Both the position numbers and the translations under genes were made by a program. The notes beneath the pieces are model-generated. The model saw nothing but the letters and a program-made list of their open reading frames with translations, searched no databases and was not told the DNA's origin. Positions 1 to 8,877 of a stretch of 43,430 nucleotides of DNA are shown piece by piece (positions within the stretch are counted from its first letter, which is position 1; each line of letters starts with the position of its first letter). Origin of the DNA: a virus; IMG/VR virus record IMGVR_UViG_3300034159_000046, positions 1 to 43,430 of that record, one strand, 5' to 3'.

Positions 1-47
1 CTACTATTGGTTTTTATGGTAGCTTGCTCGAATTATCAAGGGGTTAA
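1..47 (+). CDS. C-terminal end of third tandem fibre-like protein (continues from 42680-43430)
   Basis: Bases 1-12 duplicate the last 12 bases of the window. Continuing the frame of the gene that starts at 42680 through the join gives residues FYGSLLELSRG and a TAA at 45-47. This parallels the short hydrophobic C-terminal ends of the two paralogues upstream (FLALCYGES and FALMGDYYVY). The joined protein is about 261 residues, matching its 269- and 256-residue siblings. That match supports a circular or terminally redundant molecule rather than chance. Confidence 0.8.
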   Translation, partial: TIGFYGSLLELSRG

Positions 48-51
48 TTAG

Positions 52-1890
52 TTGTTAATAGCTCAGCTTGCAATAGATCAAAAAATAATTTATATGATAC
101 CGCATTTACCTTTTGTAATGAAAGTTAATGTTTCCAATTATTCAATAGCGAGTTACTGGAAAACATGGACAGGTATTGACGAATCAAAATCTGGAGCTGT
201 AAATATTACATCTTTTGTTAGGGATTCACTATATAGATACTCAAAAGTAGAATCTGTTAATGATTGCTTTACGGATGAGCAGACGTTCTATTTTGATATA
301 GCAACACAGATATTATACGTACATTTTGAGCATTTATTCCATATTTATGGAAATAATTATAGCTATGGTTTGTTTTTTGGATATTCAAATAAAACTGTAT
401 TCTATCTAGATAATATTGAATATTTGCCGCTTATACAAAATAGCCCTAAAGTTTCAAGCTCTCAGGATTTTAACGGATATGACAAGCTTACATTTCAAAA
501 TTCATCGCTTGAATTATTGAACCTTGACGGCATTTTAGACCAATTGCTGACGCTAGATATTTATGGTAATACGGTCAATATACTTTTTGTGGACGAATAC
601 CTGTTGACTATTGGTAATATTTACGGCGGTCCAGTGCTGCCGCTGGCCTCATTTTTCATTGAAGATTATACTATAAGCAATCAGCAAATACAATTGAGCT
701 TGCAAGATTTGCGAAAATCATTAACAACAAAAATTCCAAGAAATCTTTTTAATGATACTCAATACCCAAATATTGAAGACGGAAACAATGGAAAGTCAAT
801 ACCGTTTTTATATGGTCAAGTCAGGGAAATACCCGCGTATGTTACAAACGGTAAAGTTACAAGCGGAAATGTAACATATAGGGCCGCAGAATTTCTAACT
901 CAATTGTCATTGGACGGCAATGTATTTGTTAAAAATGGTGATATATGGGCCGCTGTTACCCCTATATCAATAGACCTTTCTACTGGCTCTTTTACACTAT
1001 CGGCGGCAAGCGCAAGGAATGGAGAAACGCCGCTTAAATGCAAAATTGTAGGCCCTATAGGCTTTGTTATAAATTATACATCGGACATAATAAAGGATAT
1101 TAATAGTAGATTTCTAGGCATACCGTTTACATCGTCTAATTATAACCTGGACGAATGGACAAATGAAGAATCACAACTAACAAGCGGCGGTATATTGTTT
1201 GAAAAATTAACAGATTCTTACGAAGCATTTAGAATAGTACAAAATGAATCAGTCAAGGGATTTAGATACGAATTTAATTCAAGCGGAAAGCGCACTATAA
1301 GAATTGACGATTTCAATAGAATAGTATCAAGAAATATATCAAATGTTGACATATTAAATATTGATGACATAGAGGTGGAAAACGATCCACAATATGTATT
1401 CGCAGAAATACAAATAGGGTATTCGAAAAGCTATTTTGATAATGAATATCAGCAATATTTAGATAATTCTAGACTTGATTCTGTAAGAACAAAATTTAAG
1501 CAACAAATTCGATATACACCAAATACTATTCTGGTAAATAAAACAAATGCAATTTTAAGGGCCAATAATGACGTTGATAAATATTCTGAAATAAGGCCAA
1601 TTAATAAATTTCAATTATTTGGCCGTGAGTATTTCGACATAAGAATATATGATATTGTAAATATTGAGATAACAAGGGGATTTGTAGACCTTGAAAGAAA
1701 TATTATAAAAGGCAGACAATTCTATGGAATTAAAAAATGTCAAGTTATAAAAATTGACCCAAGGGACGAATCAGGTATAAACTACATAGGGGCGGTAATC
1801 ATAGGAGATTACGATTTTGATGTATTGCTTATAACGCAAGAAGCTGATTATATACAAACTAATGACGGCTACGAAATAGCGTTTAATTAA
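52..1890 (+). CDS. Tail-tip / baseplate hub-like protein (612 aa)
   Basis: Starts at TTG 52, five bases after the stop of the preceding fibre gene; the AAGGGG at 38-43 is a good ribosome site for it. The protein is mostly beta-rich, with no signal peptide or membrane segment. I do not recognise a specific domain with certainty. Its place after the tape measure (36557-40387), the distal-tail-like protein (40403) and three fibre-like paralogues, and before the large fibre, is where siphoviruses encode the central tail-tip hub, often near 600 residues. That role is inferred from position and size. Codon use is strongly AT-rich, like 40403-42690. It could instead be an upper fibre or adhesin. Confidence 0.6.
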   Translation: MLIAQLAIDQKIIYMIPHLPFVMKVNVSNYSIASYWKTWTGIDESKSGAVNITSFVRDSLYRYSKVESVNDCFTDEQTFYFDIATQILYVHFEHLFHIYGNNYSYGLFFGYSNKTVFYLDNIEYLPLIQNSPKVSSSQDFNGYDKLTFQNSSLELLNLDGILDQLLTLDIYGNTVNILFVDEYLLTIGNIYGGPVLPLASFFIEDYTISNQQIQLSLQDLRKSLTTKIPRNLFNDTQYPNIEDGNNGKSIPFLYGQVREIPAYVTNGKVTSGNVTYRAAEFLTQLSLDGNVFVKNGDIWAAVTPISIDLSTGSFTLSAASARNGETPLKCKIVGPIGFVINYTSDIIKDINSRFLGIPFTSSNYNLDEWTNEESQLTSGGILFEKLTDSYEAFRIVQNESVKGFRYEFNSSGKRTIRIDDFNRIVSRNISNVDILNIDDIEVENDPQYVFAEIQIGYSKSYFDNEYQQYLDNSRLDSVRTKFKQQIRYTPNTILVNKTNAILRANNDVDKYSEIRPINKFQLFGREYFDIRIYDIVNIEITRGFVDLERNIIKGRQFYGIKKCQVIKIDPRDESGINYIGAVIIGDYDFDVLLITQEADYIQTNDGYEIAFN

Positions 1891-1903
1891 AGGAATAGAA
1901 AAA

Positions 1904-3970
1904 ATGCCAGTAAAAAGAGTACAAGATTTAGACCCAATAACAAAGCCAATAGAGCAAACCGACATTACCCACATTGTCGCCGATGGTCTTTTGGGAAAAG
2001 AGGACCATTTCGCTACAATGGCTGAAATAATGCAAGCTGTTGGTCATCCGTTTAATATAAGCTACGATAGCTTGCATGAATATGTTTTATATGAGCAAAC
2101 TTTTTACAATGGAATTCCTTATAGGTCATTGTCGGCAACAAATTTGGGAAATCAGCCCGATACAAGCCCGACATTTTGGGAAGTAACAGGCGGTGGCTCC
2201 GGCGGCGGTGGTACTAACTTTATAAAAAACACGTTGCAAAAGGCCACTACGGCCAATTGGGCGAAAGGCTCTGGCTCATATGTAACAGCGCCTTCGTGGT
2301 CAGCTTCCCAAAACATATATGCTGGCGGCGCTTTGTTGCTGGCTTTTACCACAGGCGCTAAAACAGCCAATGATTATTTTGAAACCGATTTTTCAGAAAT
2401 AATGCAAAGTATGGTCGGCATTAGTTGGAAAATAAAATTTACCATGTTCATTGACACTGGGGCAACATTTGTGGCCGATGATATAGCAGTAAATTATTTT
2501 GATGGTACTAATGAAGTACCGATAAATTATATACCTATTTCAGTGTTAAATAATTTTATAATTTTTGAATCAGCATTAATACCTTCTAATGTAATTGGAA
2601 CCAGTTCAAAGTTACGCTTTAGGTCAAAATTAGGGTCAACAACTTGCGTAGGTAATTTGCGGATTGCTGATATATCGGTTGCCCCGCAATTGTTTGTGTC
2701 TATTCCTAAGCGGTCAGATTGGATCGGCTATACCCCAACATTTCAGGGTCTTGGCACAGTTTCAGGGCTTCAGGCAGAATATGCTTTTGATGCAGGGGAT
2801 TTGATAGGGCAAGTAAAGGTTACGGCGGGAACGGTAACGGCAGCCGAAATGCGCTGTGATTTACCTTCCCCATTTACTAGCCGATCAAATATACCAACAA
2901 TACAAATTGCTGGTGAAATAATAAGAAGTGCAGCCGGGTCCGGTGCATTTTATGCTTTAATTGAAGCATCAAAGGGTTATTTGGTATTTGGAAGTCAAAC
3001 AGCGTCAGCCGGTGGATTAACAAAGCAAAACGCCAGCGCAATGTTTGGGAATACTGAGACATTTACAATAAGATTCAGAATACCTTGCGCTCAATTATCG
3101 GCAAATATTAATTTAGCAGGTTTGACAGACCCAATGTATTTAAGCAATTCTGAATCAGTGGCAAACACTAATGGAGTAACCGGAAAATCATTTTATGGGA
3201 TAGAGGGTATGCAGATTCCTGCAAATACAGCAGTAACATATTACGATATTATTTTGCCAAGACCAATGCAGCCTGACGAATTCCCGCAAATACAAATTAG
3301 GTCGGTAATTGATAAATCATGGTTGCCAATAAACGAAGCCGCAATACCTAGCTTATTTGTGGCTGGAATTGGTTCACATGTAGAGGTTGCGGCAGCTTAC
3401 TATTTAAGAAATATAATAATCGCAAAAATAACCGCAAATCAAATAAGGATTATATTACCGGCTGGATTGAATGGCGGGGCCTCAGCTTGGGATGGTACGA
3501 CGTCAACGCTTAGGACATGGGCAGCAGCAGCATCAGCCGCCGATGGCTTTGATAGATTACGGGTGAAAATAGCTAAAAATTCAGCCCAGGAAATACCGCA
3601 ACCAGTAGAGGTGAACGCTAGAAGGTCAGTAGCGCAATCTATTACAGCAAATTCGACATTATTCAGCTTTGATCAAAAGCCAGTAGATACGCACGGGGCA
3701 TTTGATGGTACAGTATTTATTGCGCCTTATTCCGGATGGTATCTCGCTTGTGCTGGCCTGTTTTATACCTCCACAACCGTAGTAAGCCCAAGATTATTGG
3801 CAGTTATAAATGGAGTACAGCAAGGTAAAACAATCTCAATGATGAGCAGCAGCTATGTTGGTGGAGGGTCAAGACCTTTTTATCTTAAGGCAAAGGATCA
3901 ATTAACATTTCAATCAGATTCTTCTTTTGTTCTATTCGCTGGTTTTGAGATTGATATAATTAAATTATAA
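1904..3970 (+). CDS. Large tail fibre with C1q/TNF-like C-terminal domain
   Basis: 688 residues; AAAGGA lies eight bases before the ATG. The N-terminal ~80 residues look like a virion-attachment part. A small domain follows (residues ~65-90, with SPTFWEV), then a Gly/Ser linker at ~92-99 that marks a domain boundary. The middle is beta-rich. The last ~85 residues (GAFDGTVFIAPYSGWYLACAGLFY ... FAGFEIDIIKL region) have the hydrophobic and aromatic pattern of C1q-like trimerisation domains found at phage fibre tips. It probably binds the host surface as a trimer. It is the last structural gene before the lysis genes. The fibre role is confident; the C1q assignment is by pattern only. Confidence 0.7.
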   Translation: MPVKRVQDLDPITKPIEQTDITHIVADGLLGKEDHFATMAEIMQAVGHPFNISYDSLHEYVLYEQTFYNGIPYRSLSATNLGNQPDTSPTFWEVTGGGSGGGGTNFIKNTLQKATTANWAKGSGSYVTAPSWSASQNIYAGGALLLAFTTGAKTANDYFETDFSEIMQSMVGISWKIKFTMFIDTGATFVADDIAVNYFDGTNEVPINYIPISVLNNFIIFESALIPSNVIGTSSKLRFRSKLGSTTCVGNLRIADISVAPQLFVSIPKRSDWIGYTPTFQGLGTVSGLQAEYAFDAGDLIGQVKVTAGTVTAAEMRCDLPSPFTSRSNIPTIQIAGEIIRSAAGSGAFYALIEASKGYLVFGSQTASAGGLTKQNASAMFGNTETFTIRFRIPCAQLSANINLAGLTDPMYLSNSESVANTNGVTGKSFYGIEGMQIPANTAVTYYDIILPRPMQPDEFPQIQIRSVIDKSWLPINEAAIPSLFVAGIGSHVEVAAAYYLRNIIIAKITANQIRIILPAGLNGGASAWDGTTSTLRTWAAAASAADGFDRLRVKIAKNSAQEIPQPVEVNARRSVAQSITANSTLFSFDQKPVDTHGAFDGTVFIAPYSGWYLACAGLFYTSTTVVSPRLLAVINGVQQGKTISMMSSSYVGGGSRPFYLKAKDQLTFQSDSSFVLFAGFEIDIIKL

Positions 3971-3981
3971 AGGCGGATTTT

Positions 3982-4272
3982 ATGGCTGACTTATCATATG
4001 AACAAAAAACTGACCGGCTTATGTACACTGTTTATGGAAACGGTGAAATAGGATTATGTGAAAAGGTGGAAGATATGCAAGAATTAATAAAGGATATTCA
4101 AACACATCATGCAAAAGAACCGTTTTTAATTGAAACAGCAATAGCCGCTGCATTTGAAAATCGTTTTGGGAAAAAGAATTCAAGCATACTGCTAGTTGTG
4201 GCTATATGCAGTTGTATAACAGGTATTGGCGGGCTAATATTAGGCGTCATTACATCATTACCAAAAATATAG
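3982..4272 (+). CDS. Small C-terminally membrane-anchored protein, holin-like (XhlA-like layout)
   Basis: 96 residues. A soluble, charged N-terminal two thirds is followed by one hydrophobic segment at ~70-90 (SILLVVAICS... region) and a short tail. This layout, in front of another membrane protein and a spanin-like pair, resembles XhlA-type accessory lysis proteins. A purine-rich AAAGGCGG site lies before the ATG, 11 bases after the fibre gene stop. Holin function is inferred from topology and position only. Confidence 0.5.
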   Translation: MADLSYEQKTDRLMYTVYGNGEIGLCEKVEDMQELIKDIQTHHAKEPFLIETAIAAAFENRFGKKNSSILLVVAICSCITGIGGLILGVITSLPKI

Positions 4273-4284
4273 GAGTGTATAAAA

Positions 4285-4644
4285 ATGAGTGATCAAAACA
4301 CAAATACCGTTACGGCAACGGCGACGACTACTCTAGAAATTGATCAAAGCGGCGTAATCGACGGTGGAGATTTTTTCAAAGGTTCAGACGGTAAAGTGTC
4401 AATTCGCCGGGTTATAGGATTTGTACTTATTGCATTTTCTATAATTTCATTATTTGCAGCAATGTTTTTTGTCATTAGTTTAGCAATTAGCATGATTTCA
4501 GACCCTTCAAAAATAAATTTATATGGTGTATTGCTATGCGCTGTCTTCTTTATTCCGGGGTCAATTATGTTAATTAGTGGGCTATTAATTTTAAAGCAAA
4601 TAACATCCCAAAATATAGCGGCAATTACCGGAAAAAAAGATTAA
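4285..4644 (+). CDS. Two-helix membrane protein, putative holin
   Basis: 119 residues. A polar, Thr-rich N-terminus (~1-45) is followed by two strong hydrophobic segments at ~46-70 and ~80-103, then a short charged end (GKKD). AGGAG sits eight to nine bases before the ATG. Two closely spaced helices in a gene directly before a spanin-like pair fit a class II holin, but no holin motif can be recognised. The stop is immediately followed by the ATG at 4645. Confidence 0.5.
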   Translation: MSDQNTNTVTATATTTLEIDQSGVIDGGDFFKGSDGKVSIRRVIGFVLIAFSIISLFAAMFFVISLAISMISDPSKINLYGVLLCAVFFIPGSIMLISGLLILKQITSQNIAAITGKKD

Positions 4645-5052
4645 ATGAATGCAAAAAATATTATTACTACTTGCGTTATTTGCTTTTTCGCTGGCGCTAT
4701 ACTCGCAGGAGTCGCCGGATTCGCAATTAACGCAGGATCAAATAGACGAAATGCTGAGCAACTCGCTTACCAACTTGCAAAATACTCTGCTAATAGCGCA
4801 GAGCTTTCAGGAGCAAAAACAAAACTTGCTGAATCAGATAGAAAGCTTGATGAAGCAACGCGAAGTTATGGAATTGCAAGGGAAGAAAGAAACGCAAGCA
4901 TACAAGGAATTGATAAAGCAATTAGAGGACTATCAGACGCAAGTATTATATTATCAAAAGAAAGCGGAGATATTGTTGGCCAATTACGTGTCAGTATTGA
5001 AATTGTCACAAAAGTACAAAATAGCCTTAGACAACTCAGAAACATTAAATAG
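4645..5052 (+). CDS. Inner-membrane spanin-like (Rz-like) coiled-coil protein
   Basis: 135 residues, starting one base after the previous stop. An N-terminal membrane helix (~5-28) is followed by a long Lys/Glu/Ala-rich helical region (~33-135) with coiled-coil character. That is the architecture of Rz-type i-spanins, which disrupt the outer membrane in Gram-negative hosts. A second, longer frame (4649-5128) covers almost all of it in +1. First codon positions here are G-rich and third positions A/T-rich, as in neighbouring genes, supporting real coding. Function is inferred from topology and lysis-cassette context. Confidence 0.6.
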   Translation: MNAKNIITTCVICFFAGAILAGVAGFAINAGSNRRNAEQLAYQLAKYSANSAELSGAKTKLAESDRKLDEATRSYGIAREERNASIQGIDKAIRGLSDASIILSKESGDIVGQLRVSIEIVTKVQNSLRQLRNIK

Positions 5053-5128
5053 AATTCTAGGTGTCAGCGCTGTTGTTTTATTGCTTGCTGTAATTGCAGA
5101 AACTTATATAATTGCAAATCATAAATAA
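4649..5128 (+). CDS. Overlapping-frame protein with signal peptide, coiled coil and C-terminal membrane helix (spanin-partner candidate)
   Basis: 159 residues. Its ATG overlaps the ATG of the 4645 gene (ATGAATG), and it shares ~400 bases with that gene in the +1 frame. It has a cleavable-looking signal (residues 1-19, ending near YSQE), a Gln/Glu/Leu-rich coiled coil (~25-125) and a C-terminal hydrophobic helix (~137-155). No lipobox cysteine is visible, so it is not a classical Rz1. The ~76 bases beyond the partner's stop have normal codon bias, which argues that this frame is also translated. It could be the outer partner of the i-spanin or a fusion-type spanin. Confidence 0.55.
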   Translation: MQKILLLLALFAFSLALYSQESPDSQLTQDQIDEMLSNSLTNLQNTLLIAQSFQEQKQNLLNQIESLMKQREVMELQGKKETQAYKELIKQLEDYQTQVLYYQKKAEILLANYVSVLKLSQKYKIALDNSETLNRILGVSAVVLLLAVIAETYIIANHK

Positions 5129-5130
5129 AA

Positions 5131-5152
5131 ATAGGGGCCAATTGGCCCCTAT
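5131..5152. terminator. Bidirectional rho-independent terminator between converging operons
   Basis: A perfect 22-base palindrome (ATAGGGGCCAA / TTGGCCCCTAT), with A-rich sequence on the left and TTAAAA on the right. It lies three bases after the last lysis gene and just before the stop of the oppositely oriented SSB gene, so it can end both transcription units. Confidence 0.75.
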
Positions 5153-5154
5153 GG

Positions 5155-5586
5155 TTAAAATGGAATGTCGCCCTCTAACGAAGGCCCGCTACTGCCCATC
5201 TCCGGAGCACTCGCTTGGTACTCTGATTCTGTCGCCGGTGAATTTATGGCATTTGTAGCCCTTGACGATGGCACCGGAGGGGCCGACAATTTGAACATTA
5301 CCCGGCTATGTTGCGTTTGGCCGTCTTCACTGCTCCAGCGCTGTTGTACCGGTTCAGCCTCAACCGTAACGCCCGCGCCTTTTTTCAATTGCTGTAGCCA
5401 ATAGTCAGGCTTTTTTGTCCAGTATTCGCAATCAAAAAAATGCGGGCGGTCCTTAAAAGTACCGTCAGCTTGTTTTACACCTTCATTGCAAGCGATTGAA
5501 AATTTAATTACACGCCATTCACCGACTATTACCATCTCTGGCTCGCGTGTTAAATTTCCCTGTAGAAATGCCTTTCTAATCCCCAT
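5155..5586 (-). CDS. ssb: Single-stranded DNA-binding protein (SSB 1)
   Basis: 143 residues. An OB-fold SSB domain occupies ~1-105 (start GIRKAFLQGNLTREPEM; later KKGAGVTVEAEPVQQRW). A Pro/Ser-rich linker follows, then an acidic tip ending DIPF, the usual SSB tail that recruits partner proteins. It starts 11 bases inside the end of the SbcDC-like gene, so it is translationally coupled to it. It would coat ssDNA during phage replication and recombination. The genome carries a second, tail-less SSB at 22233-22556. Confidence 0.9.
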   Translation of the reverse strand: MGIRKAFLQGNLTREPEMVIVGEWRVIKFSIACNEGVKQADGTFKDRPHFFDCEYWTKKPDYWLQQLKKGAGVTVEAEPVQQRWSSEDGQTQHSRVMFKLSAPPVPSSRATNAINSPATESEYQASAPEMGSSGPSLEGDIPF

Positions 5587-8500
5587 TACTTTGCAACCCC
5601 TTTACATCTATTGAATTTGCTATGTGCCCCGCTCCCTTATGGGAAACAATAAGCACCTTTGCATTAAGACCATTAAAATATTCTTCTTGCATTCGATAAT
5701 ATATCTGTATTGATTCCGATTCTATTGGCGCGTCGGCCTCGTCCATTATTATAGGGCTATATGATCGGTGTTGCCTTTCGTTTCTCTTCCTAATTAATGC
5801 TTTGGTATAAGCGTCTGCAAAAAATGCTTTGTGCCCAGGGTTCTTTTTAAAAAAACTTGTTTCGGTTGCGCTTTCACTATCATAGATTATAATGTCGAAA
5901 CCGTCTACGGCATTTGTTTTAATTGTGTATTGACCATCATTAAATGGGTATATAATTTTATTTGCTTCGTAGTCAATGGAAGATAAAACCATTTCTAGCT
6001 CAAGTGCGGGAATATTTGACGGCTGAAAAGCCCTTGCTATATATGACCAGTCATTTAAATCGGAATTCAATATTTCAATTTCTTTTCTAATGGCATCAAT
6101 TTTTATTTTATTCTGCTTTATTTCTTCTATCTTCTTTGAAATAGATTCAAAATTATGTTCAACCTTTAATATTTCTTTTTCTTTTTCAGAATATTTTACG
6201 CGCATTTGTTGATATAAATTTTTAGCTTCGTCCAATTTTACGCTAATAAATCCGTCAACATTAAAAGTTATAGATTCCAGGCGGATAATCTCATTATTAT
6301 AATCGATAATATTTTTTTGATCAGCCTCTGCCTTGGCTATGCTGTCGCGCAAGTAAGTCTCGTTATATTCTATTTTTATAATTATCTTAAGTGCGGGACA
6401 AGTCGGCCTAGGTTCGCCTATTTCCATGGCATCCGGTAGGTAATGCGGCATTTCCGGAGGCACTGGGGCCGCCATGGCTGGCTTTTGTGGGTAGGCAATG
6501 GCCGCTAACTCTGCTTTTGCTGATTCGGCGTCGATAGCGGCATTTTGGAGCTTTTCTGCAATGTCTGGGGACGTATACCCGCATTTCGGGCAACTGTTGG
6601 CGGTAACGCTTTGACTTGACTCAATTATAAATTCAAGTCTTCGCTTTTTTTGGTCAATTTCAGCCAAGACCGTATTATATGCTATTAATTCCCTATTATG
6701 CTGTAGTATATTTTCATTGTGTATAGCTACGTCATTATTATAATCTGATCGTATGGCGTTATTTTTTTGGTCAATATCAGCTTGCGCTTTTTGTAGCTTC
6801 GCTATATATTCGTTCTCCAGTCTATTAAAATCATTTTTAATTTTCTGGTTTTCTATTTCGTTTTTATTGTTTTCTGTTACTTGTAAAAGCATTGCCTTAT
6901 ACTTATCAATGTTATTTACAATATTTTCTAGGCTTTCTTTCTTTTGATTTAATTCTGATATTGCTTGGTTATTTCGTAATAAATCAGCTTTTATCTTTTC
7001 GTTTTCGTCAAATTGCTTTTGCAAATCATCGACAATAGCGGATGACTTCTTTCCGTCAATAAGAATTACAGATAATTCGGCGTGCAATGTATCTTTTAAT
7101 TGTAAGATTTCAATAATGCTATTTTCTAAATTTTCACTATCACCAATAAATGCCGATGCGCCATTTATAAATGATTGCTTTTCATCTATCAACTTTATGC
7201 ATTCGCCTTTTTTATCAAGCGCAAATCGGCTTTCTTGCTCTCTATTTATTCCAGCTATAGCTTGCACTACGTTTCTAGCGTCAACTTTTTTTGACGCCAT
7301 AAGTCCAGGGCCTTGGCTTGATTGTAGCGGCTGTATATAAAATGTTGTCAGCAAATAGTCAGAATATAGCCCGTATAATTCTTGGCACTTTGTAAACATT
7401 TCATCGAAACTAGTAGTGTCAAGTTGATTTATTCCATCGATATATAGAAAGCATTCGGTTTTGGCAGTCTTTGTATGAGCGGCTTTAATGGTAATTAAAT
7501 GACGATGCTTGACTCCATTTTTTGATATAATCTTTTCTATCTTTGAGTCTTGACCATTAAAGAATTCTTTAATTGCAGAATCTCGCCCGCTTTCCGTGTC
7601 CTTTCCAGCAATGACAGGGTACGGGGTGCAAAACCCAAGTAGGCTAGATTTACCGTCGCCCATGCGCCCGGACATTCGAGAAACTCCAAAAGGCTGGCTT
7701 TCTATATCAAATTTTATATTTCCACCTTTCCAGAAAATACAGCCATTAATTTCTACGCTATCGACAGTTACATTAATAGGATCAATTTTATTCTTTTTAA
7801 TGCTCTCTGTAATAGTTTCAACTTTTAACAATACAGAATTTGAGACTTCCTTATCAAATGCCATGAAAATTTCAGACAATCCCATTTCATCGTTAATTTC
7901 TGTTATATTTTCAATGCGTTCCGTAGGCTTGTGGGTGATTCTATTCCATGCGTGTCCAATTGGCGTTTCATCGTCCGGATTATCAGAGTCAAGCCAATAG
8001 GCTATATTGGATTCATATGACGGAAGGGCTTTTAATATCTTTCGGCGCTCTGGCGTACCATACGGTAATCGGGTAATTACGGGTGAAATTCCAGGGGCTT
8101 TAATATCAATTGAATTAATGCAAGGCTTGAATCCGGTTTTACCATATGGATTATCGTCTATTCCAGTAAATCCGGCATATCCAGCGCTAATAATTTTGCT
8201 TTCCCATGGCATATGGATATGGCCAAGGCCCCACCGATCAACATTGGCAACGCTTAAAACTTCTGTCCTAATAAGTATGTCAGAAGCTTTTAAAATAATG
8301 TCCTGTGTATTTTCTCGGCGTGAGTCGGTAACGTTTCCATGCAATAGGCCAACCGCTACACGGTCAGAATATTTAAGGCGCATTGGGGCCACAAATTCGG
8401 CTATATAATCGGATAACATTTGCTCAGTTTCAGCGTTTGCCTTTTCTGCTCCAATGCTAAGACCTGAATTTATAATGTCTTTATTTAATTCTGGAATTCC

Positions 8501-8842
8501 AAAAATAACATATCCAGGAATTTCCAAATATACTTCACCAAATTTCAATAGATGCAATCCGCAATCTATTAACGGCTCATAAGAGCCGGGCGCGTCATGG
8601 CTTGGTGTTCCCTCAATTGCAATTACCGGGCATACCTTGGACCATTTTTTAATAATTGCCCTTGCTTCATTTATTCCGCCGCTATCAGAGGCTAAAACTG
8701 GCCTATTCCAAAAGTCGCCAATTACGGCGATAAAATCGGCTTTTGTTTGTATTGCATGGCCTGCGACAGAATCGGCGCACAGTTTTGATGTGTCAATCCA
8801 TCGCTTGTCAAAATGAAAATCAGGAACCTCTAAAAATTTCAT
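5576..8842 (-). CDS. Fused SbcD-SbcC (Mre11-Rad50-like) nuclease/ATPase
   Basis: 1088 residues. Residues ~1-260 are a calcineurin-type phosphoesterase: DFH (D8, H10), GD (42-43), a variant TPSHD near 79-83 where GNHD is usual, LLHGN (~173) and GHIH (~208). An ABC ATPase follows with Walker A GDGKSS (~395-400), a long coiled coil split by a zinc-hook CPKC (~750), a second coiled coil, Walker B IIMDEADAP (~1030) and an H-loop VSHK (~1068). SbcD and SbcC are normally separate polypeptides; here both lie in one chain. The ABC signature is degenerate: a NPGHKAFF-type sequence replaces the SGGE-type motif. The complex processes DNA ends and hairpins. It leads its operon from a leaderless promoter. 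Confidence 0.85.
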   Translation of the reverse strand: MKFLEVPDFHFDKRWIDTSKLCADSVAGHAIQTKADFIAVIGDFWNRPVLASDSGGINEARAIIKKWSKVCPVIAIEGTPSHDAPGSYEPLIDCGLHLLKFGEVYLEIPGYVIFGIPELNKDIINSGLSIGAEKANAETEQMLSDYIAEFVAPMRLKYSDRVAVGLLHGNVTDSRRENTQDIILKASDILIRTEVLSVANVDRWGLGHIHMPWESKIISAGYAGFTGIDDNPYGKTGFKPCINSIDIKAPGISPVITRLPYGTPERRKILKALPSYESNIAYWLDSDNPDDETPIGHAWNRITHKPTERIENITEINDEMGLSEIFMAFDKEVSNSVLLKVETITESIKKNKIDPINVTVDSVEINGCIFWKGGNIKFDIESQPFGVSRMSGRMGDGKSSLLGFCTPYPVIAGKDTESGRDSAIKEFFNGQDSKIEKIISKNGVKHRHLITIKAAHTKTAKTECFLYIDGINQLDTTSFDEMFTKCQELYGLYSDYLLTTFYIQPLQSSQGPGLMASKKVDARNVVQAIAGINREQESRFALDKKGECIKLIDEKQSFINGASAFIGDSENLENSIIEILQLKDTLHAELSVILIDGKKSSAIVDDLQKQFDENEKIKADLLRNNQAISELNQKKESLENIVNNIDKYKAMLLQVTENNKNEIENQKIKNDFNRLENEYIAKLQKAQADIDQKNNAIRSDYNNDVAIHNENILQHNRELIAYNTVLAEIDQKKRRLEFIIESSQSVTANSCPKCGYTSPDIAEKLQNAAIDAESAKAELAAIAYPQKPAMAAPVPPEMPHYLPDAMEIGEPRPTCPALKIIIKIEYNETYLRDSIAKAEADQKNIIDYNNEIIRLESITFNVDGFISVKLDEAKNLYQQMRVKYSEKEKEILKVEHNFESISKKIEEIKQNKIKIDAIRKEIEILNSDLNDWSYIARAFQPSNIPALELEMVLSSIDYEANKIIYPFNDGQYTIKTNAVDGFDIIIYDSESATETSFFKKNPGHKAFFADAYTKALIRKRNERQHRSYSPIIMDEADAPIESESIQIYYRMQEEYFNGLNAKVLIVSHKGAGHIANSIDVKGLQSNGD

Positions 8843-8848
8843 GGGTTA

Positions 8849-8877
8849 ATTATCCTGTATTATGCGGATTGTGTCAA
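8849..8877 (-). promoter_or_regulatory. Leaderless leftward promoter for the SbcDC-SSB operon
   Basis: Minus strand: TTGACA (8877-8872), 17-base spacer beginning CAATCCGCAT, GATAAT (8854-8849), then six bases to the ATG at 8842. It belongs to the leftward family with TCCGCA three bases after the -35 box. Confidence 0.75.

Noticed and set aside
7596-8408. Plus-strand frames of 134 and 133 residues opposite the SbcDC-like gene
   Set aside because: Antisense to conserved phosphoesterase and ATPase motifs, no independent signals.
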